Shown: positions 47,461 to 56,615 of the stretch, in pieces
How positions within the stretch are numbered: position 1 is the first letter of the stretch
Layout of the letters: each line of letters begins with the position of its first letter
Assembly (NCBI GenBank): GCA_021785515.1
Contig: JAJYEX010000011.1
Span: forward strand, 1-63,992
Source of the DNA: Pseudomonadota bacterium
Lineage (GTDB): Bacteria > Pseudomonadota > Gammaproteobacteria > Acidiferrobacterales > UBA6901
DNA length: 63,992 bases
Reading direction: 5' to 3'
Translations under genes and position numbers: made by a program
Notes under the pieces: generated by a model
What the model saw: only the letters and a program-made list of their open reading frames with translations
What the model was told of the DNA's origin: nothing
Database searches by the model: none

Positions 47461-49965
47461 ATGCCCCATGACCCCAAACAGGAACCTATAGGCACGACAA
47501 GGTTGCGTATCGAAGAGTGTGAACTGATCAGGATACGCATGCAGTCGTATCTGGAATTGCTCGGGGTTCCGCGGGAACTTGCCTCATCCTGGATTGCCGA
47601 TGCGCAGAAAGATGCCGCCGACGGGAACGAGGCGTTCGCGCTCCTGGACGGGATCTTGGCGCGCCGGATGACGGCCGACGGCCTTTGTCCGGCGGACGCA
47701 GGCGAGCGCGTCCGCCTGGCCCAGTGGCTGGCGGAAACCGGAGATGGAAGGGCCATCGGCAACTTCACTGCTGTGCCGCAGCTGTCCCGTCAGTCCATGG
47801 TATCGGAACGGTGGCGGTCGCATGCCAGGATAATCCCGGCTATTCCCTGGCGCGGCGCGCTGCTGGCATTGCTTGTACTGATTCCAAGCTATGTGGCCAG
47901 TCAGTTCATGTTCCAGGTGTTGCCGCATCCGGGCGTGGACTGGCTGAACATCAGCCTGGCGATCGTGTTCGGGCTTCTGTTCGGATGGATCTCCATCGGT
48001 CTGTGGATTTCGCTTGCGGGTGCGGCGGTGCTGGCCCTCGGGCGGCGCGCGCGGCCTTCTGACCGACCCCATGCGCCGGAGCAGGGCCGCCGGTCGCGGA
48101 CTGCCGTGGTGATGCCTGTGTACCGGGAAAACCCGGTGCGCATCTGCGCCGGCATGGAAACAATTTATCGCTCGCTCGCCGACACCGGTTGCCTGGAACA
48201 GTTCGATTTCTTCCTGCTGAGTGACAGCGACAACGCCGATGCCTGGGTGGAAGAGGAACGGGCATGGGCGATGCTGCGTCACCGGCTGGGTCCGCAGGCG
48301 CGCCTCTTTTACCGCCGTCGCCGCAGCAACATCAAGCGCAAAAGCGGCAATATTGCCGATTTCTGTCGCCGTTTCGGCGGTCAATACCGCTACATGGTGG
48401 TGTTGGATGCGGACAGCCTCATGAGCGGCCAGACGCTGGTGCGTTTGGTCGAAACCATGGAGGCCAATCCGGATGTGGGCCTGATCCAGACGCTGCCTGC
48501 TGCCATACGCCAGCGTACCCTGTTCGGGCGGGTCCAGCAGTTTGCGAACCGCCTTTACAGCCCGGTATTCGCTGCCGGTCTTCATTTCTGGCACATGGGT
48601 GAAGGCCACTACTGGGGACACAATGCCATCATCCGAATTGCGCCGTTCATGCGTCATTGCGCGTTGCCGCGTTTGCCGGGTCGCGGGGCGCTCGGCGGCG
48701 AGATTACGAGCCATGATTTTGTGGAGGCAGCGCTCCTGCGCCGGGCCGGCTGGGGCGTGTGGCTCGAGCCGTGGCTCGAGGGCAGCTACGAGGAAGTCCC
48801 GCCGACACTGCGGGATGAGCTCAAGCGCGACCGACGTTGGGCGCAGGGCAACCTTCAGCACACACGACTCATGTTCGTGCGCGGCATCGCCTTTGCTCAC
48901 CGGGCGGTCTTTCTGAGCGGCATCATGTCATACGTCTCTTCGCTGCTGTGGCTGGCGTTTCTGGTGCTGTCGAGCATGGAGGTGCTGGCGCACCAGTTCG
49001 TGACGCCCCAGTATTTCCCGAGGCACCGGATGCTGTTCCCGGCCTGGCCGGTATGGCACCCCCTTTGGGCGCTTGGGCTGTTCTGGTTTACGATGTCGGT
49101 TCTCTTTCTGCCAAAACTGTTGGCGCTCCTGCTGGTGGTTATGCGCCGACGCGCACGTCAGTTCGGCGGCGTTCTGCGCCTCGTTAGCAGCGTCGTGCTG
49201 GAATCGGTGGTGTCGGCCCTGCTGGCGCCGGTGCGCATGCTGACCCACTCCCTGTTTGTGGTTTCCATTCTGTCGGGGCGCAAGGTCAACTGGGGACCGC
49301 AGGTGCGCGGTGACGGCAGTACATCCTGGCGCGAAGCGCTGCGCCAGCACGCCACCGGTGTTGTTCTGGCCGTCGTCTGGGGTGGTGGGATCTATTTGCT
49401 GAATCCGGACTATTTCTGGTGGCTGACCCCCATCATTGCCGCCTGGTTAGTGGCTGTCCCGCTGTCGGTATGGCTGAGCCGTACGGGTCCAGGCCTGGCG
49501 GCGCGCAGGCTGGGGTTGTTTCTAACCCCCGAGGAGATCCGCCAGCCGCCGCTGCTGCGCCTGTACGAACAAGTCCGGCAGAGGCCGCCAGGGCGCGGTT
49601 GCACGGCCACACGGGGCTTTGTCGCGGCGGTGGTTGATCCCGCTGTCAACGCGCTGCACTGCCTGCTTCTTGGACGCCGTAAAGCGCCCGGTGAGGCCGT
49701 GGCCCTGGAACGCCAGCTGGTGCTGGCACGTGCCTGGAGAAACGGGCCGGAGGCGCTCCATCCGAGCGACCGGCTGCGCCTGCTGGGTGATCGCGATACC
49801 CTGGTGGCACTGCACCGGCGGATCTGGGGGCAGGCAGGCTCGTGCGCAGCGACCTGGCTGCAGGGCATCGTTCCTGCTCCGCCGGCGCCGGCGGGACTGG
49901 TGGAGCGGTCCGTCCACGGGGGATGGGCAGCCGGTATCGGAACCTACGGGGTAGTCCGGGAATGA
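47461..49965 (+). CDS. opgH: Osmoregulated periplasmic glucan glucosyltransferase
   Basis: 834 residues. Two transmembrane helices lie at about 125-146 and 161-190, and three or more follow the catalytic domain. The GT2 domain has VVMPVYRENPVRIC, LSDSDNADAW, VVLDADSLMSG (DxD) and the processive-enzyme motif RDRRWAQGNLQH. It polymerises beta-1,2-glucose from UDP-glucose and moves it to the periplasm. The N-terminal 120 residues include a variable cytoplasmic region. opgG follows with a four-base overlap, the reverse of the usual opgGH order. Confidence 0.93.
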   Translation: MPHDPKQEPIGTTRLRIEECELIRIRMQSYLELLGVPRELASSWIADAQKDAADGNEAFALLDGILARRMTADGLCPADAGERVRLAQWLAETGDGRAIGNFTAVPQLSRQSMVSERWRSHARIIPAIPWRGALLALLVLIPSYVASQFMFQVLPHPGVDWLNISLAIVFGLLFGWISIGLWISLAGAAVLALGRRARPSDRPHAPEQGRRSRTAVVMPVYRENPVRICAGMETIYRSLADTGCLEQFDFFLLSDSDNADAWVEEERAWAMLRHRLGPQARLFYRRRRSNIKRKSGNIADFCRRFGGQYRYMVVLDADSLMSGQTLVRLVETMEANPDVGLIQTLPAAIRQRTLFGRVQQFANRLYSPVFAAGLHFWHMGEGHYWGHNAIIRIAPFMRHCALPRLPGRGALGGEITSHDFVEAALLRRAGWGVWLEPWLEGSYEEVPPTLRDELKRDRRWAQGNLQHTRLMFVRGIAFAHRAVFLSGIMSYVSSLLWLAFLVLSSMEVLAHQFVTPQYFPRHRMLFPAWPVWHPLWALGLFWFTMSVLFLPKLLALLLVVMRRRARQFGGVLRLVSSVVLESVVSALLAPVRMLTHSLFVVSILSGRKVNWGPQVRGDGSTSWREALRQHATGVVLAVVWGGGIYLLNPDYFWWLTPIIAAWLVAVPLSVWLSRTGPGLAARRLGLFLTPEEIRQPPLLRLYEQVRQRPPGRGCTATRGFVAAVVDPAVNALHCLLLGRRKAPGEAVALERQLVLARAWRNGPEALHPSDRLRLLGDRDTLVALHRRIWGQAGSCAATWLQGIVPAPPAPAGLVERSVHGGWAAGIGTYGVVRE

Positions 49966-51686
49966 GGGCCGGGGGCGCAGTAATCGCGGTAGTAGTGACC
50001 GCCGCCCTGGCCGCCTGTGCGCCACCGGCATTGGTGAAACGTGCAAACAGACACGCGCAAGAGGCGCTCCGGCAGAGCCAGCAGGCGCTGGCGGTGGCCC
50101 GCGAGGAGGCTGCGCGGCGCAGGCTGGCCGTAAACGAACTCCAGAGTCGTGTGTCCGAACTGGAAGCGCATGAAGCCGCGCTCGCGCAGGCGGTGTACGC
50201 TCGCCAGGCGGGTGCGGCGGTCGCCAAGGCGCCGGCCGCCTGGGGTCAGACGCGACAGCGGACAGACAGGGTGTTCCGGGACATTGTGACGCAGGCAAAA
50301 GCGCTCGCATCCCGTCCGTACCGGGCGCCTAGCGCCATCGATCCTGTCCTGCGATCGCTAAGCTACGACGACTACGGGAAGATCAGCTTTCCTGGCCGGC
50401 TCCCAGGGTGGCCCAAGGAGATGCCCTTTCATGTCAGCCTGTATCCCGCCGGGTACCTGTTTACATGGCCGGTCGCCATCCATGTCGTCCGTGGCCAGCG
50501 CATGTTTCGTGCCCGGATAGCGGCTGCCGTGCACGGGGATCCGCGGCTCGCGCAGCGCCTGCCTGCCGTGGTGCCGACCGCTGGCTTCAGCGTCTATCAT
50601 CACGCTGCCGGCACCCCGCTGGTCGATGAATTCCTGTCTTTTCTCGGAGCCAGCTATTTCCGTGCTGTGGGGCTGGGTGAGGCCTGGGGCTCGTCGGCGC
50701 GCGGTGTTGCGGTGGACACGGCGCTACCCTACCATCGGGAGGAGTTTCCGTATTTTCGTGCGTTCTGGATCGTGACACCCGGGCCGAACGCGCGCCACCT
50801 CGGGATATGCGCTTTGCTCGACAGTCCGTCGCTCACCGGCGCCTATCGGTTTATCGTGCGCCCCGGGACAAGCACCGTCATGGAGGTGAAGGCGGTCTTG
50901 TTCCAGCGTCGCAAGGTGCGCAGGCTGGGCATCGCGCCGCTCACCAGCATGTACCTGCAGGGCCGGTTCAGCGCCCACCGCTATAACCGGCTCATTCGCG
51001 GTGCCCATGATTCTGACGGGCTGTTGATCGATACCGGTCGGGGGAAGCGGCTGTGGAGGCCGCTGCGCAATCCGCGCCGGCTGGCCGTCACGCGGTTTGC
51101 GCTGCGCGATCCCCGCGGCTACGGTCTCATGCAGCGCGCGCGCCGCGCGCAGGACTACCGCGCGCTTGGCATGCATTACGAGAACCGGCCGAGCGTCTGG
51201 GTCAGCCCTGAGGGCGACTGGGGCAATGGGCATCTGCTGTTGGTGGAGCTGCCCACCGACTCGCAGTCGAATGACAATATCAGCGTATTCTGGGTCCCTG
51301 ACCGCCAGACCCCTCCCGGCCAGCCGGCCACATTCCGCTACCGTATCGTATGGACGGGCGCGACCCCGTTCGATACCAAGCTCGGCTATGTCTCATCGAG
51401 CCGCTACAGCTACAATGCGCGGCTGCATCGCGAGACCTACATCGTGGACTTTCGTGGCAAGCGTTTGGCAGACCCGGTGCTGACCCAGGTCACCCCCCGG
51501 GTGTCCATCCGGGGTCCGGCCCGGGTGAGCGGTGCCTGGGCGACCCGCAGTGGCGAACCCGGGCGCTGGCGGCTGCAGTTCACCGTGGAACGCACCGGCC
51601 CCGGGCCGGCCACCATCGAGGCGGCGCTGACCGGGCATGGCAAGCGCCTGACGGAAATCTGGACCGGAGACTTTCCGCTGCACTAG
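49962..51686 (+). CDS. opgG: Glucan biosynthesis protein OpgG, lipoprotein-like with N-terminal coiled coil
   Basis: 574 residues from the ATG at 49962, coupled to opgH. The signal peptide ends LAACAPP, a good lipobox with Cys20, whereas classical OpgG has an ordinary cleavable signal. Residues 28-95 are Ala/Gln/Glu/Arg-rich heptads, probably coiled coil, not usual for the family. The core then matches OpgG: SYDDYGKISFPG, FHVSLYPAGYLF, FLGASYFRAVGLGEAWGSSARGVA, EGDWGNGHLLLVELPTDSQSNDNI. The family shapes or branches periplasmic glucans. Lipid anchoring is inferred. Confidence 0.9.
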   Translation: MRAGGAVIAVVVTAALAACAPPALVKRANRHAQEALRQSQQALAVAREEAARRRLAVNELQSRVSELEAHEAALAQAVYARQAGAAVAKAPAAWGQTRQRTDRVFRDIVTQAKALASRPYRAPSAIDPVLRSLSYDDYGKISFPGRLPGWPKEMPFHVSLYPAGYLFTWPVAIHVVRGQRMFRARIAAAVHGDPRLAQRLPAVVPTAGFSVYHHAAGTPLVDEFLSFLGASYFRAVGLGEAWGSSARGVAVDTALPYHREEFPYFRAFWIVTPGPNARHLGICALLDSPSLTGAYRFIVRPGTSTVMEVKAVLFQRRKVRRLGIAPLTSMYLQGRFSAHRYNRLIRGAHDSDGLLIDTGRGKRLWRPLRNPRRLAVTRFALRDPRGYGLMQRARRAQDYRALGMHYENRPSVWVSPEGDWGNGHLLLVELPTDSQSNDNISVFWVPDRQTPPGQPATFRYRIVWTGATPFDTKLGYVSSSRYSYNARLHRETYIVDFRGKRLADPVLTQVTPRVSIRGPARVSGAWATRSGEPGRWRLQFTVERTGPGPATIEAALTGHGKRLTEIWTGDFPLH

Positions 51687-51718
51687 CTACACCCTCACCG
51701 GGCCGGCTGTCTGGCCGT

Positions 51719-54103
51719 CTACTTGAACTCGATAAACAGCGCCGAGGTCCAGATTTTGGCATCGTCCACCTGGCGCGCCAGCAGATATACCGGACGGAAG
51801 CCATGCGGTCCGTTCTTCGGTTCGACGTCGAAGTGTCCCGACACCTCGCGTGGCGGCGGTATCTCGCTGATCCGTTCGAATGCCAGGAACATTTCGACGC
51901 CCGGCAGGTCGCGGCGCAATCGGCCATGTTCCAGCAGTTCCTGGCCGGTGATCTCCCACGAGAAAGTGGGGCAGTGTACAAACGGATTGCCCAGGGTCGG
52001 ATCACCGACCTTGACGTAGCCGTCGATAGTCCCTTCCACCCGCAGCACGGCATGGGCGAGATCGGACACATCGATCTCTATGGTATCGACATCGCCGTAG
52101 GTATCGCTGTGGAAGCCGATCTTGGTGGCGCTTTCCCGCCAGCAGGTCTCCTCGACATGTTCGAAACCCGTGCCGACGAAGTCGTTGATGACGCCGCTAA
52201 GAACCGTAATCGTTCCTTTCCAGGTTGCCGCCCGGTAACGGTCCTTCACGCGTGCCCCGCCCCAGCGCAGCCGGATCCGGCGCGGAGAATAGCCCAGCTC
52301 ATGCTGCAGGTCACGGCGCCAGATGGCGCCTCCATGATCATAGGCGACGATCTCGTCCCAGCCGGCGTCGCCCAGAAACCGGTACTCTATTGTGGCCTTG
52401 CCCGTGTGCGGAAACTCATCGCCCATGATGTAGGCGCCGCAACGCGTGAGGCCAAAGCTGCGTTCGCCAGTCGAGGCAAAGGTGTGCCGCGCCCGCAGCG
52501 CCTGGGCGATATCCTTGCGTGTCAGCCCCGGGGAGATCACCCCGGAAATGCCGCCCTTGGTTCCGAAAACGGCGGTGCCGGGCACACCGCCCCCACAGCG
52601 CCCACGGTGTTCGTCCCCGGCCATCGACGCCCCAATCTTGTAGCCGCGTTCCATGGCGTCCTGATACAGCCACCCGAAGTGGCCCCAGGATGAGCCGATC
52701 TCGATGAGCCGTTCGAGTTTCGGGTGGTGCCAGTCGAGAATGCAGCGCCGCCCGCCGACGTGCGGAATCAGCAGATGCCCCTCGGGGTCCTTGGCATACG
52801 CGGCCCAGAGCTCCTCGAGCGGCCAGGCCCCGGGTTCGGCGCGGCTGCCTTTGGTGTCCTCGTTCCAGTCCACTGAACGTACGTGCTCGCCGCTCTTCAG
52901 AAACGGAAACTCCGGTTCGCCGTCGTGGAGGAATACGACATTATGGTCACCGCCGGCGCAGGAGCTGCCGCACCACTCGGTACCGGGGTAGGCGACGAAC
53001 GAGCCGTCGGTGCTGATCTCCCGGATCAGCTTCACAGTCTCCTGCCACCGCTCTGTGGTGATGTTGAAATCGTTGTGTGCGAACGCCAGTACGTCGAGAC
53101 CGGTCACATCGCGCCCGTAGGTCAGGTTGTAGCGCGTGCTGTTGGTGCCGATGGTATCCTCGGAGTGCACGTGCAGGTCGGTATAGTAGATACGGGGCAT
53201 ATCGAGCTTCTTGTCGACAGTGACGTGGAAGGTCTTTGGCTTGACCCGCGGGTGGCCGGACAGGCGGGCAGTTACCGCAAGCTCCCCGGCTTCACGGGTC
53301 GGGAGATCTTCCAGCAACAACACGGCCCAGCCCTTTTTGGCCAGCACAGTCTCCTTTTCGTATGCAAGGTGGCCGTTCAGGGTGGCGCTGATCTCGATCT
53401 GCTCGCCCTGATCCCAGCAGGTATTGCCCCATGCATCTTCAGCCCGCACGCGCAGCGGGAGAGGCTCGCCCGCCCGGACCAGACGCGATCCGGCCCACTG
53501 CAGCTGCGCAGGTGCGCCGGGGACGATCTGGATCACCAGGTCAGGCTGGACAGCCGCGAACCGCGATGTACCGAGCGGGTCGACGTAGCAGCGGATGCGG
53601 AAATTCTCCTCGACGAAGGTCTGCACCCGCGTTCCCGACCCGCCAAAGCGGCGGTCGCCAAGGCGAATGATGATGTGGTCGCCGGCCTTGATATAGCCGT
53701 CGAATGTGTCGACGATCACCGCCTTCTGAAATGGCCGTTCGTGGCCTTTCTGGTCGAACCGGACCTTGATAGCCTGGACGGTCGCGGGGGACTGGCCTGG
53801 AACGAGAGCGCCGGCATGATATTCGGCCGAGATGTAGTTTGCGCCCTTCGGGTTGGTAGTCTGGAACAGGGCCCAGTCAGAGTAGAACCGGAATGTTGCC
53901 TTGAACCAGGAACCGTCTGCCATCCCCGAGGCGCCGACTTCGTAGTCGATGATGATCTCCTGCCAGCTGCCGGCGACGATCTTCTCGACGTTGCACTGAA
54001 CGGTTCCGAGGAACGGCATATCCTTGGTTTTGGCGTACAGCCCTGCAGGGGCGATGTAGCGGCCCAGGCGCTTTTCGAGTTCTGCATCAGTCATTTTTTT
54101 CAT
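51719..54103 (-). CDS. DUF3604 (PHP-like) protein
   Basis: 794 residues. The start at 54103 is chosen because GGAG lies ten bases ahead; an upstream ATG at 54136 has no site. There is no signal peptide, so it is cytoplasmic. The N-terminal half contains beta-sandwich segments; the C-terminal half is PHP-like, with metal-ligand motifs DLHVHSEDTIGT, AFAHNDFN, YPGTEW, LIPHVGGRR and ASMAGDEHRGR. DUF3604 proteins are thought to be metal-dependent hydrolases, but no substrate is known to me. It lies 60 bases downstream of the anion transporter on the same strand, suggesting joint uptake and use of an anionic compound. Confidence 0.8.
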   Translation of the reverse strand: MKKMTDAELEKRLGRYIAPAGLYAKTKDMPFLGTVQCNVEKIVAGSWQEIIIDYEVGASGMADGSWFKATFRFYSDWALFQTTNPKGANYISAEYHAGALVPGQSPATVQAIKVRFDQKGHERPFQKAVIVDTFDGYIKAGDHIIIRLGDRRFGGSGTRVQTFVEENFRIRCYVDPLGTSRFAAVQPDLVIQIVPGAPAQLQWAGSRLVRAGEPLPLRVRAEDAWGNTCWDQGEQIEISATLNGHLAYEKETVLAKKGWAVLLLEDLPTREAGELAVTARLSGHPRVKPKTFHVTVDKKLDMPRIYYTDLHVHSEDTIGTNSTRYNLTYGRDVTGLDVLAFAHNDFNITTERWQETVKLIREISTDGSFVAYPGTEWCGSSCAGGDHNVVFLHDGEPEFPFLKSGEHVRSVDWNEDTKGSRAEPGAWPLEELWAAYAKDPEGHLLIPHVGGRRCILDWHHPKLERLIEIGSSWGHFGWLYQDAMERGYKIGASMAGDEHRGRCGGGVPGTAVFGTKGGISGVISPGLTRKDIAQALRARHTFASTGERSFGLTRCGAYIMGDEFPHTGKATIEYRFLGDAGWDEIVAYDHGGAIWRRDLQHELGYSPRRIRLRWGGARVKDRYRAATWKGTITVLSGVINDFVGTGFEHVEETCWRESATKIGFHSDTYGDVDTIEIDVSDLAHAVLRVEGTIDGYVKVGDPTLGNPFVHCPTFSWEITGQELLEHGRLRRDLPGVEMFLAFERISEIPPPREVSGHFDVEPKNGPHGFRPVYLLARQVDDAKIWTSALFIEFK

Positions 54104-54163
54104 TCGACGAATCTCCTGCGTGAGTCTCTGACACAACCGACCGCGTGCACGCTACCCCCAGTG

Positions 54164-55621
54164 CTACATCGGAAGTCCGATCAGCTTCAGCCACACCGGC
54201 TGGACAAGTATCACGTAGACATTGGCGATGATGGTCAGCGGCGCACCAAATTTGACCGCGTCCCAGCCGGAAGTCCCGGAAGCGCTCCAGGCGATCAGAA
54301 ACGCCGTTATGGAAATAGGCAGAAAGAAGGCGTATTGCATGCAGTTTATGACGACCAGTGAAAAGGGCAGTACATGGACATGCAGCGCGCTGGCCAGCCC
54401 GACCGCCAGGGGCACAAATGCCGCGCCGGCCGCCACCGCGCTGACGATTCCGGCCCGGGGAATGTGAAAGCTGAATATCAGCAGAAACAGCACCGCCAGA
54501 ATCGGTAGGCTGGTGTGATGGAACGGGATGAGCACGCCGTGTGCCACCCAGGTAACCGTGCCCGCCGAATAGAGCGCCATGCCGAGTGAAATTGCGCCGC
54601 CCAGCAGCATGAGCACGTCCCACAGCATGTATTTGTTGATGTCGTCGTACTTGATCCCGCTCCATGGCACGAACATAAGGGACGCCGCCAGTATCGCTGT
54701 CATGCCGGGCTTGATCCAGCCGCCGATCCAGAATGTCATGCCGACGGCGAGGCAGATCAGCGTCCAGATTTCCGGCCAGGTTATGCGTCCCAGCTCCTTT
54801 TTCGTGGCGGCCATGCCCGCCTCGAGACCGGGTATGTCCAGGTTCTTAAGCTTGAAGTAACGGATTACGTAGAGATAGACGATCGGCAGCAGGCCCCAAA
54901 GCGGGAGATTGAGCCAGAACCAGCGTCCCCACGAGATGGTGATATGCTGGGTTGCCTTGAGGTAGGCAGTGAGTATCAGGTTTGGAAACGCACTCGTCAG
55001 CATCAGTGGTCCGATGAACAGCGGGACCAGCCCCGCTATCAGATACATCACGGCGGTATTGATGCGCTTGACCTCCGGCAGGTGTTCCTTCCCTTCAGTC
55101 AGGGATGAGATGCCCTTGCACATGGGCAGAAACAGGGCGCTTTCGTTGACGACTGGAAGAAAGGGTTGTGTGGCCATTTCTGCCAGCATCAACCCCAGCA
55201 GCACCCGGGTTACGCGGTTCGATCGCATCGCAGACGCAACCGAGCAGGTGATTCTTTTCCCGAGCGGTGTGCCCATCATGACAGCCGCGATGGCGAAGGC
55301 GCCGGCGGCGAGAAAGAAGATGTCGGTGTTGAACGCCTTGAAGGCAACGGGGATCTTTGTGCGCGTGAATATCACCAGCAGCAGCGGCGAGGCCAGCCCG
55401 ACCATGGCTTTGGGCAGGGCGCCGGTGACCATGCATAGGATGAACCAGAGAAACACGCCCAGCACCGTCTGTCCTTCAGGCGTCAGGCCCGGGATCGCCG
55501 GACCGTAATGCAACCCGAGCAAGATGGCGAAGGCGGCAAGGAGCCCCATCACTTGCCGCGTACGGGCGCTGGATGTGGCTGACCCGACCGGTGGTGTGGC
55601 ATTGGCTGCTGCAGTATCCAT
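54164..55621 (-). CDS. DASS/SLC13-family anion:Na+ symporter
   Basis: 485 residues with about twelve hydrophobic segments. Near the N-terminus is VLGVFLWFILCMVTGALP, and the substrate-loop signatures appear as PVVNESALFLPMCKG and SASGTSGWDAVKFGAP. The family imports sulfate, di- or tricarboxylates or related anions. It is divergent from the Crp/Fnr regulator and upstream of the DUF3604 gene. Substrate not predictable; a sulfonate, phosphonate or organic acid are all possible. Confidence 0.85.
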   Translation of the reverse strand: MDTAAANATPPVGSATSSARTRQVMGLLAAFAILLGLHYGPAIPGLTPEGQTVLGVFLWFILCMVTGALPKAMVGLASPLLLVIFTRTKIPVAFKAFNTDIFFLAAGAFAIAAVMMGTPLGKRITCSVASAMRSNRVTRVLLGLMLAEMATQPFLPVVNESALFLPMCKGISSLTEGKEHLPEVKRINTAVMYLIAGLVPLFIGPLMLTSAFPNLILTAYLKATQHITISWGRWFWLNLPLWGLLPIVYLYVIRYFKLKNLDIPGLEAGMAATKKELGRITWPEIWTLICLAVGMTFWIGGWIKPGMTAILAASLMFVPWSGIKYDDINKYMLWDVLMLLGGAISLGMALYSAGTVTWVAHGVLIPFHHTSLPILAVLFLLIFSFHIPRAGIVSAVAAGAAFVPLAVGLASALHVHVLPFSLVVINCMQYAFFLPISITAFLIAWSASGTSGWDAVKFGAPLTIIANVYVILVQPVWLKLIGLPM

Positions 55622-55683
55622 GTCTTAATCCCCTGTGCGCTGTTGGGTCATTGCAAGTCTGCCCGCCTTGGATCTATTTCCTT

Positions 55684-55701
55684 GATACCGACATCAGTAT
55701 C
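55684..55701. promoter_or_regulatory. Palindrome upstream of the anion transporter
   Basis: GATAC-N8-GTATC, within the 267-base divergent region. A candidate operator for the neighbouring Crp/Fnr-type regulator; it does not fit the FNR consensus TTGAT-N4-ATCAA. Confidence 0.3.
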
Positions 55702-55745
55702 TAGAATGAGGATAGCGGAAGTCTTGATGACGGAATGTCGTGGGA

Positions 55746-55760
55746 GTGACAACCGGTCAC
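55746..55760. promoter_or_regulatory. Palindrome GTGAC-N5-GTCAC in the same divergent region
   Basis: A perfect 5-bp inverted repeat with a five-base centre, resembling half-sites of the CRP type (TGTGA/TCACA) with altered spacing. It lies 128 bases before the regulator start and 125 bases before the transporter start. Confidence 0.4.
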
Positions 55761-55888
55761 ATGGGCGCGGTATGCTGCTGCGGTGCGCAAGCAGCGGAGA
55801 TCTTGCGGAAAAATGTCGTGTGGCTGACAATCCTGTGCGCAGGGCCTGATCGATACTGGCAAAGGGACCGTACCCGGAGGGTTGCGCG

Positions 55889-56605
55889 ATGTTCGAAGGG
55901 CTTGATTCACCATGCGCGGCTGGCGACCCGGCCTTTACGGCGCCGTCGGACATTTTTTCCCGGATCAGTGCCGGGGATTTCGCCGATCTGCTGGCGCTTG
56001 CCACGGTTCGCCGTGTCGACAAGGGGGAGTTCATTTTCCGGGCGGGGGATGCAGGCCGGAATGTCTACTTTCTGCGCGAGGGGCGGGTCAAGATCTACCA
56101 GGCGTCGGCGCTTGGCCGGGAGGTAATCCTCTGGTTCTGTTTCCCGGGGGAGATTTTCGGGCTGACCGAGGTGGTGGAGGGTGGGGGCAGGGTGGTGAAC
56201 GCCCAGTCCTGCGAGCGGGCGGAAGTGCTGTGCATCGCGCGCACCCAGTTCAAGGATTACCTCGCCTCCCACAGCGCTGTATCGTTCGTGATCATGCAGG
56301 CGCTGTCGTGTCGAATGCGGGTTCTGGGCGACATGCTGGTCAACCTGATCGATGACGACGTGAACAGCCGTGTCACCAAGCTCATGTTGCGGCTGAGCGC
56401 CTGTCACGGAACCCGGGTCGGTGATGAGATTCATCTCAACATCCGCATGACGCACCAGGAGATCGCCGATATGGTGGGCACGGCCCGCCAGACGGTCACC
56501 AAGGTTCTCAGCGAACTAAAGCAGCAGGGATTGCTTAGCATAGAAAATCACCGCATCCGGATCCGCAGCCCGGAACTGCTGAACGAGCATTCGCGACCCA
56601 CCTGA
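55889..56605 (+). CDS. Crp/Fnr-family transcriptional regulator
   Basis: 238 residues. A cyclic-nucleotide-binding-like domain (about 25-140) has GEFIFRAGDAGRNVYFLREGRVKIY; a long dimer helix follows, then the winged helix MTHQEIADMVGTARQTVTKVLSEL. Only one Cys lies in the N-terminal region, so it is not an [4Fe-4S] FNR. The recognition helix has RQTVTK where CRP has RETVGR, so Glu is replaced by Gln and Arg by Lys: its target is probably neither a CRP nor an FNR box. GGAGGG precedes the ATG. Divergent from the transporter it may control. Confidence 0.9.
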   Translation: MFEGLDSPCAAGDPAFTAPSDIFSRISAGDFADLLALATVRRVDKGEFIFRAGDAGRNVYFLREGRVKIYQASALGREVILWFCFPGEIFGLTEVVEGGGRVVNAQSCERAEVLCIARTQFKDYLASHSAVSFVIMQALSCRMRVLGDMLVNLIDDDVNSRVTKLMLRLSACHGTRVGDEIHLNIRMTHQEIADMVGTARQTVTKVLSELKQQGLLSIENHRIRIRSPELLNEHSRPT

Positions 56606-56615
56606 GCTGGCGTTC

